A model generated the notes under the pieces. It did no database searches, was not told the DNA's origin, and worked only from the letters and a program-made list of their open reading frames with translations. A stretch of 64,000 nt of DNA from NCBI GenBank assembly GCA_947454705.1, contig CANGKZ010000003.1:186001-250000 (forward strand), written 5' to 3'. Positions 54,724-62,359 of this stretch are shown piece by piece (the first letter of the stretch is position 1; every line of letters starts with the position of its first letter). A program made the position numbers and the translations under genes. Source of the stretch: Verrucomicrobiota bacterium. Lineage in GTDB: Bacteria > Verrucomicrobiota > Verrucomicrobiia > Limisphaerales > UBA9464.

Positions 54724-55086
54724 TCAGCGCGAACCGGGCCAGAAGGTGAATCCAACCGCAGCCAGGATGCAGAGAAAAGCCGCAAAATGGTTCCACTGCG
54801 GTCGGGTGTTGAAATACAGGAACGCAAACACCGTGAACACCACGAGCGTGATCACCTCCTGGGCGAGCTTCAGTTGGAAAAGCGAGTAGCGGCCCGATCC
54901 GTATCGATTCGCCGGCACCATGATGGCGTACTCGAACAGCGCGATCCCCCAGCTCACCATGATCGCGATCCACAAAGGCTGATGTTCCTTGAACTTCAGA
55001 TGCCGATACCAGGCAAAGGTCATGAACACATTGCTCACCACCAGGGCGGCAAAGGGAAACCAGGCCGATTGAAGCACGCGCGACAT
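54724..55086 (-). CDS. DMT-family membrane protein (DUF486)
   Basis: 120 aa with four membrane helices. The segments FMTFAWYRHLKF, SWGIALFEYAIMVPANRYG and FQLKLAQEVITLVVF are diagnostic of the DUF486/DMT family of small putative transporters. It lies between hisF and hisI on the same strand with short gaps (26 and 51 bases), probably a passenger in that operon. Substrate unknown. Confidence 0.9.
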   Translation of the reverse strand: MSRVLQSAWFPFAALVVSNVFMTFAWYRHLKFKEHQPLWIAIMVSWGIALFEYAIMVPANRYGSGRYSLFQLKLAQEVITLVVFTVFAFLYFNTRPQWNHFAAFLCILAAVGFTFWPGSR

Positions 55087-55112
55087 CGAAATTCCGAAGC
55101 AGCAGTTGGAAC

Positions 55113-55889
55113 CTAGACGCGTCGAACGGGAATGCCGCGGGAAGCGAGATGATCCTTCACCTGCCCCACCGTGAACTCACCGAAATGGAAAATGCTCGCG
55201 GCGAGCACGGCGTCCGCGCGGCCCTCGATCAACACCTCGGCCATGTGGTCCAGCGTGCCCGCGCCCCCGCTGGCCACCACCGGAACTCCGACCGATTCGC
55301 TGATGCGCCGGGTGATCGCGAGATCGAAGCCCTTCTTCGTGCCGTCGGCATCGATCGAGTTCAGCACGATCTCTCCCGCGCCGCGCCGAACCGCCTCGAG
55401 CGCCCACTCCACGGCGTCCATGCCCGTGGACTCGCGTCCTCCGCGGACAAACACCTGCCACCGGTCCGGCGCCACCCGCCGGGCATCGATCGACACCACG
55501 ATGCACTGGCTGCCGAACTTCTCCGCGCCTGCGGAAATGAGGTCGGGATTGGAAACCGCACTGGAATTGATGCTGACCTTGTCGGCCCCCGCCTGGAGCA
55601 TGGCGCTCATATCGGCCACCGTGCGAATCCCGCCCCCGACGGTCAGCGGCATGAAGCACCGGTCCGCCGTGCGCTCGATCACCTCCACCATGCTGGCGCG
55701 TCCCTGCGAACTGGCGGTGATGTCGAAGAACACCATCTCGTCCGCCCCCTGATCGTTGTAGCGGATGGCGAGCTCCACCGGGTCGCCCACGTTGCGCAAT
55801 TCCCCCGCCTCCGCGCGGCCGAAACTCACGCCGCGCGTGACACGACCGTCGTGAACATCCAGACAGGGAATGACTCGTCGAGCTAACAT
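55113..55889 (-). CDS. hisF: imidazole glycerol phosphate synthase cyclase subunit
   Basis: 258 aa from the ATG at 55889 ([12 protein letters not shown]). With HisH it makes IGP and AICAR in histidine synthesis. The (beta/alpha)8 barrel shows catalytic Asp11 ([10 protein letters not shown]) and the second catalytic Asp in [10 protein letters not shown], plus phosphate-binding LTVGGGIRT and [12 protein letters not shown]. No hisH in the window. Confidence 0.96.
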   Translation of the reverse strand: MLARRVIPCLDVHDGRVTRGVSFGRAEAGELRNVGDPVELAIRYNDQGADEMVFFDITASSQGRASMVEVIERTADRCFMPLTVGGGIRTVADMSAMLQAGADKVSINSSAVSNPDLISAGAEKFGSQCIVVSIDARRVAPDRWQVFVRGGRESTGMDAVEWALEAVRRGAGEIVLNSIDADGTKKGFDLAITRRISESVGVPVVASGGAGTLDHMAEVLIEGRADAVLAASIFHFGEFTVGQVKDHLASRGIPVRRV

Positions 55890-55921
55890 GGGATCAAGTG
55901 AGCGTGAAAAACTCAGCCATT

Positions 55922-55956
55922 GAAAAACAAAAAAGCCCGCCGCAACCGGCGGGCTT
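55922..55956 (-). terminator. strong intrinsic terminator after the HARE-HTH-like gene
   Basis: AAGCCCGCCG (55933-55942) and CGGCGGGCTT (55947-55956) form a perfect 10-bp stem with a CAAC loop; on the minus strand it is followed by TTTTTTGTTTTTC. It lies 24 bases past the stop of the small gene and 33 bases ahead of hisF, isolating the two. Confidence 0.9.
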
Positions 55957-55979
55957 GAGTGATTCATTCAATCCACCGA

Positions 55980-56393
55980 TCAGGCCGGACCGAACTTGCC
56001 ACCGTGGTTCTTGAATCCCTTGTCGCTGTAGAGGAGCGTGTTCAGGGAGTTCATCGGGCTCTTTGCCGAGAACTTATAACCCGACTTGGTGATGGCCGCG
56101 AGGATCTCGGGCTTGGTGAGGGGCTTGGCCTTGGTGGCGGCGAGAACCGCTTCCTTCAGGGAGACTTCGTTGCGAGCGCGCTTGCCACCCGCCTTTGCCT
56201 TGCGGCCTGCTTTGGCAGGGGCGGCAACAGCAACCGGAGCAGCAGCCTTCACAGCGCGGGCGGGAGCCGGCGCGGGAGCGGCCTGGATTTCCAGCGCACG
56301 ATTGATATGAAGCAATTCGGACTCCAAGTCCTGCTTACGCTTCAGCAGCGCATTGCGGAGATTGACGAATTCTTTCAACGGATCTCGTTTCAT
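55980..56393 (-). CDS. small basic protein with coiled coil and HARE-HTH-like domain
   Basis: 137 aa. Residues 1-37 form a helix with heptads (LVNLRNALLKRKQDLESELL-like pattern), 38-72 are Ala/Pro/Lys-rich, and 75-137 resemble the HARE-HTH winged-helix fold: LKEAVLAATKAKPLTKPEIL, then SPMNSLNTLLYSD and a closing GKFGPA. That domain is usually linked to DNA or chromatin in restriction and epigenetic proteins. The start has AAAGGA eight bases upstream. Monocistronic, with its own strong terminator. A nucleoid-associated or regulatory role is inferred only. Confidence 0.8.
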   Translation of the reverse strand: MKRDPLKEFVNLRNALLKRKQDLESELLHINRALEIQAAPAPAPARAVKAAAPVAVAAPAKAGRKAKAGGKRARNEVSLKEAVLAATKAKPLTKPEILAAITKSGYKFSAKSPMNSLNTLLYSDKGFKNHGGKFGPA

Positions 56394-56648
56394 TAGGATT
56401 GTCCTTTTACACTAATTCTGGGGAGACCTCAAGAATGTTTTTAACAGGCCTCAGCTCCTATATCGTCGATTCCATTAATTCCCTGAATGAATATCAGAAT
56501 TGTTGCTCCGTCAGAGCTACAAAATTGCCGCCCCTCCGGCAACTCACTGCGTTCGATTGGCCCATGATCATTGCGTAATTCTCACTCAGAGGGATTGACC
56601 AACCGGCCTTCCTCCGCTTCTTTCACCCGTCTTTTGAATCGCGTCCCT
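56394..56648. other. divergent intergenic region, 255 bases
   Basis: More AT-rich than its surroundings, it separates the HARE-HTH-like gene (minus) from the lipoprotein operon (plus), so it should carry promoters for both. TATAGG near 56455-56465 on the minus strand is a possible -10 for the small gene, without a clear -35. No gene is seen. Confidence 0.4.
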
Positions 56649-57287
56649 ATGAATCGCCAGACCACTGCATCGCTTTCGACCACCGTATGCTCCATTTCCT
56701 TAGGAGCGCTTCTTCTCACCGGCTGCGCCTCCGGAGTTCACAATCCCTCGGGCACCCCGGTCACCCGCGTCAATCCCGATGAACAGGGCGCGGTGGCAGG
56801 AACCGGCATCGAGTCGCAGGATCTGGTCTCCGTGACCGACAAGATGGCCCGCAGCATTCTTGCGAATCCGGAGCTGCAAAAAGCCCAGGGCATTCCGCGC
56901 ATCGTGCTGCTGCCGGTGGAGAACCAGACCCGGTTCGCCATCAACAAGGACATGTTCCTCGACCGCATCCGTGTTCAGCTGAATTCCAAAGCGCAGGGCA
57001 AGGTGCGCTTCCTGGCGCGCGATCGCATGGAGGCACTGGAGAAGGAACAGGAGTTGAAGAAGCAGGGGCTCGTGACTTCGTCCTCCGATCCCAACGTGCG
57101 CGAATTCAAGGGCGCCGACTTCTTCCTCACCGGCAAGCTGTCCGGCCTCACCACCAAGGCCCGCGCCGGAGTGAGCGATTACATTCTCTACACGTTCCAG
57201 CTCATCGATCCGAAGACCAGCGACATCCTCTGGGAGGATTCCGCTGAAATTAAGAAGCAGGGCAACGACGACGCTGCCTACCGCTGA
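56649..57287 (+). CDS. lpoB: LpoB-like lipoprotein (penicillin-binding protein activator)
   Basis: 212 aa from the ATG at 56649 (MNRQTTASL). Lipobox LLTGC with acceptor Cys26. The body matches the LpoB/COG3417 fold: IPRIVLLPVENQTRFAINKD, LDRIRVQL, VRFLARDRMEALEKEQELKK, and ADFFLTGKLSGLTTKA with ILYTFQLIDPKTSDILWED. In E. coli LpoB reaches through the peptidoglycan to switch on PBP1b; the same role in Verrucomicrobia is not established. First of three consecutive lipoprotein genes. Confidence 0.88.
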   Translation: MNRQTTASLSTTVCSISLGALLLTGCASGVHNPSGTPVTRVNPDEQGAVAGTGIESQDLVSVTDKMARSILANPELQKAQGIPRIVLLPVENQTRFAINKDMFLDRIRVQLNSKAQGKVRFLARDRMEALEKEQELKKQGLVTSSSDPNVREFKGADFFLTGKLSGLTTKARAGVSDYILYTFQLIDPKTSDILWEDSAEIKKQGNDDAAYR

Positions 57288-57346
57288 TCGGATCGTCGAA
57301 GGTCTCTCGGTTTCAGCGTTGGTTTTCTGCTTTGATCCCCACCCGG

Positions 57347-58477
57347 ATGAATCGCTCCTTTTGGACGACCCTGATTGCGTCACTGGCCTGCCTGTGGCTC
57401 ACCGGATGCAGCTCGCTGCCTCCGGAGGAACAGGCCAGGCGTGACCGGGTGGTGCTCGACAACCGGCAGGCCCTCACGCTCATGCGCGCCGGCAATTATG
57501 CCGCCGCGCGCCCGCTCCTGGACAGCACGCTGGTCGCTCTCGGCGGATTGACCGCCGGCGACCGGTCGGCGCGGGAATCGCGCAGTTATTTCAAGGAGGA
57601 GTCCCGCAAGAATTTCCGGGGCGAACCCTATGAGCGCGCGATGGCGTATTATTATCGCGGCATTTTATACTGGATGGACGGCGAACCCGACAACGCGCGG
57701 GCCTGTTTCCGCAGCGCCGCGTTGCAGGATGCGGATCCGGAACAGCACCAGTACGATTCCGATTATGTGCTGCTGGATTATCTCGATGGATTCGCCTCGG
57801 TGAAATTATCCGGAGACGGCAGCGATGCCTTCAAACGCGCGGCCAAGGTGGCCCGCGGCACGCCTCCGCCGCCGTATGACAAGTCGGCCAATGTGCTCGT
57901 GTTTGCCGAGCTCGGGCAGGGACCTTCTAAGTACGCGGCGGGCGAACATCAGGAACAGCTTCATTTCAGCGCAGGCTCCTCCTCGGCGGTCTCCGCCCGC
58001 TTCCGGGTGGACTCCACCAATCGCCCGGCCGGTCCGGTGGTGAATGTTCCGGTGTACGACGACCTCACCTACCAGGCCACCACGCGCGGCGGGCGTCAGA
58101 TGGATCATATCCTGGCCAACAAGGCCGTGTTCAAGGATTCGACCGATGCATTCGGCAATGCGGCCCTCGTCTCGGGAGCCATCCTCGCCACGCAGGGCGG
58201 ACGGGGCAGTAATATGGATGAAATCGGCGCCGGACTGCTCGTGGCGGGCCTGATTGGAAAAGTCGTCTCCGCCGCCACCACCCCGTCGGCCGATACGCGG
58301 TGCTGGGAGAATCTCCCCAACCTACTCGCCTTTGCCGCGCTGCGTCTCCCTCCCGGGCATCACAACGGCACCATCGAATTCATCGGCCCCAGCGGCCAGA
58401 TCACGGCCACGCGCCAGGTGAGTTTCGATGTGGTCCCGCAGCGCGACACCGTGCTCTTTCTCAGCGATCGCAATTAA
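57347..58477 (+). CDS. COG3014-like lipoprotein with TPR-type repeats
   Basis: 376 aa from the ATG at 57347 (MNRSFWTTL). Lipobox LTGCSS, Cys21. The N-terminal half has TPR-like helices (QALTLMRAGNYAAARPLLDS, YERAMAYYYRGILYWMDGEPDNARACFRSAA). The C-terminal half has a Gly/Ala-rich, possibly membrane-associating stretch (AGLLVAGLIGKVVSAATT) and a beta-rich end. The position between LpoB-like and YcfL-like genes matches the COG3014 protein found with ycfL and ycfM in Gammaproteobacteria. Function unknown; envelope scaffold is likely. Confidence 0.82.
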   Translation: MNRSFWTTLIASLACLWLTGCSSLPPEEQARRDRVVLDNRQALTLMRAGNYAAARPLLDSTLVALGGLTAGDRSARESRSYFKEESRKNFRGEPYERAMAYYYRGILYWMDGEPDNARACFRSAALQDADPEQHQYDSDYVLLDYLDGFASVKLSGDGSDAFKRAAKVARGTPPPPYDKSANVLVFAELGQGPSKYAAGEHQEQLHFSAGSSSAVSARFRVDSTNRPAGPVVNVPVYDDLTYQATTRGGRQMDHILANKAVFKDSTDAFGNAALVSGAILATQGGRGSNMDEIGAGLLVAGLIGKVVSAATTPSADTRCWENLPNLLAFAALRLPPGHHNGTIEFIGPSGQITATRQVSFDVVPQRDTVLFLSDRN

Positions 58478-58493
58478 TCATCCCCTGTTCGTC

Positions 58494-58913
58494 ATGCACC
58501 TGAAACGTTTGTCCCTTCTTGTCGCCGCAGGCCTGGCCGTTGCCGTCGCCGGTTGTTCCACCGGAGGCGGGGCCCGTCTGCCGGTCAACTCCGGCAAGTA
58601 CAACCAGGAGTTGAATGCGAAGTTCGTCCTCATGGATGACTCCGTCCAACGCTCCGTCACCTGCAGCGCGCTGCAGGAGCGCGCCCTGCCCGACGGACGC
58701 CTCGAGGTGACCGCCGTCATGCGCAATCGCGAGACGCGTCGCATCCAGGTGCAGGTGCAGTGCGTGTTCAAGGACGCGCAGGGAATCTCCACCGGCGACG
58801 AAACCCCGTGGAAGGACGTCATCCTCACCGAGAACGCCATGGAAAACGCCACCTTCGCCTCCATCAACGCGCAGGCCAAGACCTACACGGTCCGCGTTCG
58901 TCAGTCCCGCTGA
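58494..58913 (+). CDS. YcfL-like (DUF1425) lipoprotein
   Basis: 139 aa from the ATG at 58494. Lipobox VAGCST, Cys21. The fold is a small beta-sandwich: RLEVTAVMRNRETRRIQVQV and WKDVILTENAMENATFASIN match the YcfL/DUF1425 family, including the typical final phrase about later residues 'aKtYtVRVR'. In E. coli ycfL is next to lpoB (ycfM), so the three-gene set is conserved across phyla. Role unknown. Confidence 0.82.
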   Translation: MHLKRLSLLVAAGLAVAVAGCSTGGGARLPVNSGKYNQELNAKFVLMDDSVQRSVTCSALQERALPDGRLEVTAVMRNRETRRIQVQVQCVFKDAQGISTGDETPWKDVILTENAMENATFASINAQAKTYTVRVRQSR

Positions 58914-58948
58914 GTCACGGTCACTCCTGCGGGTTCCCGCGGAATTGC

Positions 58949-58979
58949 GCACGACGGCGGTTTGAACACGCCGTCGTGC
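58949..58979. terminator. perfect 11-bp stem-loop after the lipoprotein operon
   Basis: GCACGACGGCG and CGCCGTCGTGC are exact reverse complements around a 9-base loop, 36 bases after the YcfL-like stop and 58 bases before lepB. There is no T-run, so it may be a processing or stability element, or a factor-dependent terminator. Confidence 0.6.
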
Positions 58980-59036
58980 CCGCTGTCGGAGGCGGCGTGC
59001 ACGAGCTGTGTTTCGTGCCTCGTACCGAATTCCTCC

Positions 59037-59720
59037 ATGAACCCGCCTTCCGATTCCTCCGTCTCACCCGCCTCCAAAGTTCCATCGCGGTTCAATTCCT
59101 GGGCGAAGGAGGTTCGCTCCACCGGCGGGATGCTGCTGATCCTGTTCAGCATCCGATCCGTGCTCGCCGATTGGAACCCGGTCCCCACCGGCTCCATGAA
59201 GCCCACCATCCAGGAGGGCGACGTGGTGTGGATCAACAAGCTGGCCTACGACCTCAAGGTCCCCTTCACCACCTGGCACCTGGCCGAATGGTCCAATCCC
59301 GATCGCGGAGACGTGGTGGTGTTCTTCGAGCCCAAGCACGACCAGCGCTACGTCAAACGCGTCGTGGGCCTTCCCGGTGATGTGGTCGAACTGCGCGAGA
59401 ATCAGGTCATTCTCAACGGACGCCCGCTCGAATGGAGCCTCTCCGATGGCATCCACGGCGAGGAACAGCTTGGCGAACACCGTCATGCGATGATGACTCA
59501 GCCGCAGCTCCCCGCCATGCGATCCTTCCCACCCACGCGCGTGCACGAGGGGCATTATTTCGTCATGGGCGACAATCGCGACAACAGCCTCGATTCGCGG
59601 TTCATCGGCACCATCGAGCGGAAACGCATCATCGGACGGGTTTCGGGCGTGTTCGTCTCGGGCGATCCGGAGCACCTGTACCGTCCCAGATTTGATCGCT
59701 GGCTCACCGCGCTGCGTTGA
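59037..59720 (+). CDS. lepB: signal peptidase I
   Basis: 227 aa from the ATG at 59037; the frame extends upstream through the hairpin and is not supported there. Removes signal peptides of exported proteins at the inner membrane. One N-terminal membrane segment (TGGMLLILFSIRSVLADW), catalytic Ser53 in VPTGSMKPT, general base Lys107 in RYVKRVVGLPGD, and box E GDNRDNSLDSRF. The insertion between boxes is short. It should serve the many exported proteins encoded in this window. Confidence 0.95.
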   Translation: MNPPSDSSVSPASKVPSRFNSWAKEVRSTGGMLLILFSIRSVLADWNPVPTGSMKPTIQEGDVVWINKLAYDLKVPFTTWHLAEWSNPDRGDVVVFFEPKHDQRYVKRVVGLPGDVVELRENQVILNGRPLEWSLSDGIHGEEQLGEHRHAMMTQPQLPAMRSFPPTRVHEGHYFVMGDNRDNSLDSRFIGTIERKRIIGRVSGVFVSGDPEHLYRPRFDRWLTALR

Positions 59721-59764
59721 CCGCGGGATTGCAAGAGAGCCCCGGCGTAAGTCTCAATCGGCGC

Positions 59765-60496
59765 GTGAAGATCATCGGCGTCATTCCCGCCCGTTACGCG
59801 TCCACCCGGTTCCCCGGCAAGCCGCTGCATCCCATCGCAGGCATCACGCTCATCGAACGCGTGGTGGCCCGGTGCCGCCTCTCGCGCGTGCTGTCCGACG
59901 TGGTGGTGGCCACCGATGACGCACGGATCGCCGAGGTCGCCGGACGCGTCTGCCGCGTGGAGATGACCCGCGAGGACCACCCAAGCGGCACCGACCGCAT
60001 CGCCGAGGTGGCCAGCCGGGTCGAGGCCGATGGCTACGTGAACATCCAGGGCGATGAACCGCTCATGGACCCCAACGTCATCGATGCCGTCGCGGAACTG
60101 CTCAAGACGCATCCCATGTCCACCGCCGGAACCCCGATCCGCGAGGCCTTCGAGTACGACAATCCGAATGTGGTCAAGGTGGTGGTGGGACAGGCGGGCC
60201 AGGCCCTGTACTTTTCCCGGCGCACCATTCCCTACCTGCGCGACCACGCCTCCGCCCCGGTGGAGCACCAGATGCAGCAGTTCCCATTTTTGAAACACCT
60301 CGGGATTTACGGCTATCGGCGCGACACCCTGCTGCAGCTGGTGCGGCATCCGGTGTCGTCCCTGGAAGCCGCGGAACGCCTCGAACAACTCCGCGCCCTG
60401 GAGCACGGAATCCCCATCGCGGTCGCCCGGGTGCACCACGACAGCATCGGGGTGGACGTCCCGGCCGACGTCCTCAGGGTGGAAGCCCTGTTGTAG
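59765..60496 (+). CDS. kdsB: 3-deoxy-manno-octulosonate cytidylyltransferase
   Basis: 243 aa. The GTG at 59765 gives the usual start ([20 protein letters not shown]); a TTG at 59717 overlapping the lepB stop is an alternative. Makes CMP-Kdo from CTP and Kdo, needed for the LPS inner core. Signatures: [49 protein letters not shown] and [12 protein letters not shown]. Its presence shows a Gram-negative envelope with Kdo-containing LPS. pyrG, which makes CTP, follows. Confidence 0.96.
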   Translation: MKIIGVIPARYASTRFPGKPLHPIAGITLIERVVARCRLSRVLSDVVVATDDARIAEVAGRVCRVEMTREDHPSGTDRIAEVASRVEADGYVNIQGDEPLMDPNVIDAVAELLKTHPMSTAGTPIREAFEYDNPNVVKVVVGQAGQALYFSRRTIPYLRDHASAPVEHQMQQFPFLKHLGIYGYRRDTLLQLVRHPVSSLEAAERLEQLRALEHGIPIAVARVHHDSIGVDVPADVLRVEALL

Positions 60497-60502
60497 GTCA
60501 AG

Positions 60503-60535
60503 CCTTTCGGAAAGGAGATCGTCACGATGAGGTGA
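60503..60535 (+). promoter_or_regulatory. pyrG leader: hairpin over a strong SD and a two-codon ORF
   Basis: CCTTT (60503-60507) pairs with AAAGG (60511-60515) around CGG, covering part of a near-ideal ribosome-binding site (AAAGGAG, 60511-60517). Nine bases later ATG AGG TGA (60527-60535) is a complete ORF of two codons. The TGA overlaps a GTG (60532) that is in frame with pyrG, giving a GTGA stop-start. Ribosomes could thus load at the mini-ORF and restart, adding 20 residues to PyrG, or reach the ATG at 60592. Confidence 0.5.
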
Positions 60536-60591
60536 CGCTCCGTTCATTTTTGATTGGCACAGGGCGGGCCGCCAAGGGAACCTGCAAGCCC

Positions 60592-62217
60592 ATGAAGTAT
60601 ATTTTCGTCACGGGCGGCGTTGTGAGCTCCCTCGGCAAGGGACTCACCGCGGCGGCGCTCGGCACCCTCCTGGAGAATCGGGGCCTGAAGGTCACGCTCC
60701 AGAAGTTTGATCCCTACCTGAATGTCGATCCGGGCACCATGAGCCCGTATCAGCACGGCGAAGTGTACGTGCTGGACGACGGCGCGGAGACCGACCTCGA
60801 TCTCGGCCACTACGAACGCTTCACCAACACCAAGCTCAGCCGCAAGAACGCCACCACCAGCGGCCAGGTGTATCAGCAGGTCCTGGACAATGAACGCGAC
60901 GGCGTTTACCTCGGCAAAACCGTGCAGGTGATCCCGCACGTGACCGACGAAATCCAGCGCCGCATCACCCTTCTGGCCGACGACACCAAGGCCGACGTCA
61001 TCATCACCGAAATCGGCGGCACGGTCGGCGACATCGAAGGCCTTCCCTTCCTCGAAGCCATCCGCGAATTCGCGCTCGATGTCGGACCGCACAACGTCTG
61101 CTTCATCCACGTCACCTACGTCCCCTTCATCAAGGCGGCCGGCGAACTCAAGACCAAGCCCAGCCAACAGGGCGTGGCCAAACTCCGCGAAATCGGTCTC
61201 GCCCCGCACCTGCTCGTCTGCCGGTGCGAATACCCGCTCGGAAAGGACATCCGCCAGAAGCTCAGCCTGTTCTGCAATGTCCCGTTCGAGGCCGTGATCG
61301 AGGAGAAGGACGTCGAGCACTCCATCTACGAAGTGCCGCTGATGCTCCAGCGCGAGCGGATGGATGATCTCGTCTGCCGCCAGCTTCACCTCGAAGTGCC
61401 CCCGGCCAACATGGGCCACTGGCAGGACATCATCCGCCGTCTGATCGCCCCGCAGCACCGCGTCCGCATCGGCGTGGTTGGAAAATACATCGAGCTCCAG
61501 GACGCCTACAAATCGGTGTACGAAGCCCTGAAGCACGGCGGCATCGCCAACGACTGCGGCGTGCAGATCGAGCAGATCGAATCCGAGGAACTGGAAAAGG
61601 GCGACGCCTCCAAGCTGCTCAAGGAACTCGGCGGCATCCTCGTTCCGGGCGGATTCGGAGCCCGCGGCATCGAGGGCAAGATCAAGGCCGCGCAATTCGC
61701 GCGCGAGAACAAGATCCCCTACCTCGGCCTCTGCCTCGGCATGCAGATCGCCACCATCGAATTCGCGCGCAACGTGCTCGGACTCGAGAAGGCGCACTCC
61801 ACCGAGTTCGACGAACACACCCCACACCCGGTGATCCACCTGCAGGAGACTCAGCGCCACGTGAAGCGGAAGGGCGGCTCCATGCGGCTCGGCGCGCAGG
61901 AATGTCAGCTCGCCAACGGCACCGTGGCGCAGAAGCTCTACGGAGCCTTCACCATCAGCGAACGGCACCGCCACCGTTACGAATTCAACAACGACTACCG
62001 CCCGCAGTTTGAGCAGGCCGGATTCGTCATCTCCGGCACCACCCCGGACAATCAGCTCGTCGAAGTGGTGGAACTCCCCGCGCACCCGTTCTACGTGGCA
62101 TCGCAGTTCCATCCCGAATTCCTCAGCAAGCCCAACAAGCCGCATCCGCTGTTCCGCGGATTCATTGCCGCTGCGCACCAGCGGCAGCACCAGCAGCCGC
62201 TGAGCGTGGCCCGCTGA
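60592..62217 (+). CDS. pyrG: CTP synthase (glutamine-hydrolysing)
   Basis: 541 aa from the ATG at 60592 ([17 protein letters not shown]). Converts UTP to CTP. Synthetase domain: [14 protein letters not shown] (P-loop), [33 protein letters not shown]. Glutaminase domain: [12 protein letters not shown], nucleophile Cys in [10 protein letters not shown], and His/Glu in QFHPEF. All catalytic residues present. An in-frame GTG at 60532 in the leader would add 20 residues. kdsB lies just upstream; the kdsB-pyrG pairing makes and uses CTP. Confidence 0.97.
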   Translation: MKYIFVTGGVVSSLGKGLTAAALGTLLENRGLKVTLQKFDPYLNVDPGTMSPYQHGEVYVLDDGAETDLDLGHYERFTNTKLSRKNATTSGQVYQQVLDNERDGVYLGKTVQVIPHVTDEIQRRITLLADDTKADVIITEIGGTVGDIEGLPFLEAIREFALDVGPHNVCFIHVTYVPFIKAAGELKTKPSQQGVAKLREIGLAPHLLVCRCEYPLGKDIRQKLSLFCNVPFEAVIEEKDVEHSIYEVPLMLQRERMDDLVCRQLHLEVPPANMGHWQDIIRRLIAPQHRVRIGVVGKYIELQDAYKSVYEALKHGGIANDCGVQIEQIESEELEKGDASKLLKELGGILVPGGFGARGIEGKIKAAQFARENKIPYLGLCLGMQIATIEFARNVLGLEKAHSTEFDEHTPHPVIHLQETQRHVKRKGGSMRLGAQECQLANGTVAQKLYGAFTISERHRHRYEFNNDYRPQFEQAGFVISGTTPDNQLVEVVELPAHPFYVASQFHPEFLSKPNKPHPLFRGFIAAAHQRQHQQPLSVAR

Positions 62218-62266
62218 GTTGGGATCAGGAATCGGGGATCAGGTCCTCGATATCAAAAACGATTCA

Positions 62267-62299
62267 GGGCGGGAGCGGGTTCCCAACCCACTCCCGCCC
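62267..62299. terminator. GC-rich stem-loop between pyrG and the GEVED-protein gene
   Basis: GGGCGGGAG-C-GGGTT and AACCC-A-CTCCCGCCC pair around CCC with one mismatch. It lies between two convergent genes, 50 bases after pyrG. On the minus strand TTTTT follows seven bases beyond the stem, so it may end transcription from the right as well. Confidence 0.7.
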
Positions 62300-62359
62300 C
62301 TCCTCCGGCCCGCCCTGCGTCGGGCCAACACCCAAGCCTGGGGCCAACCCAGCCCCGGC

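Noticed and set aside
60550-60570. Possible sigma-54 promoter (TGGCAC) ahead of pyrG
   Set aside because: The -24-like TGGCAC is present but no TTGC follows at the needed spacing.
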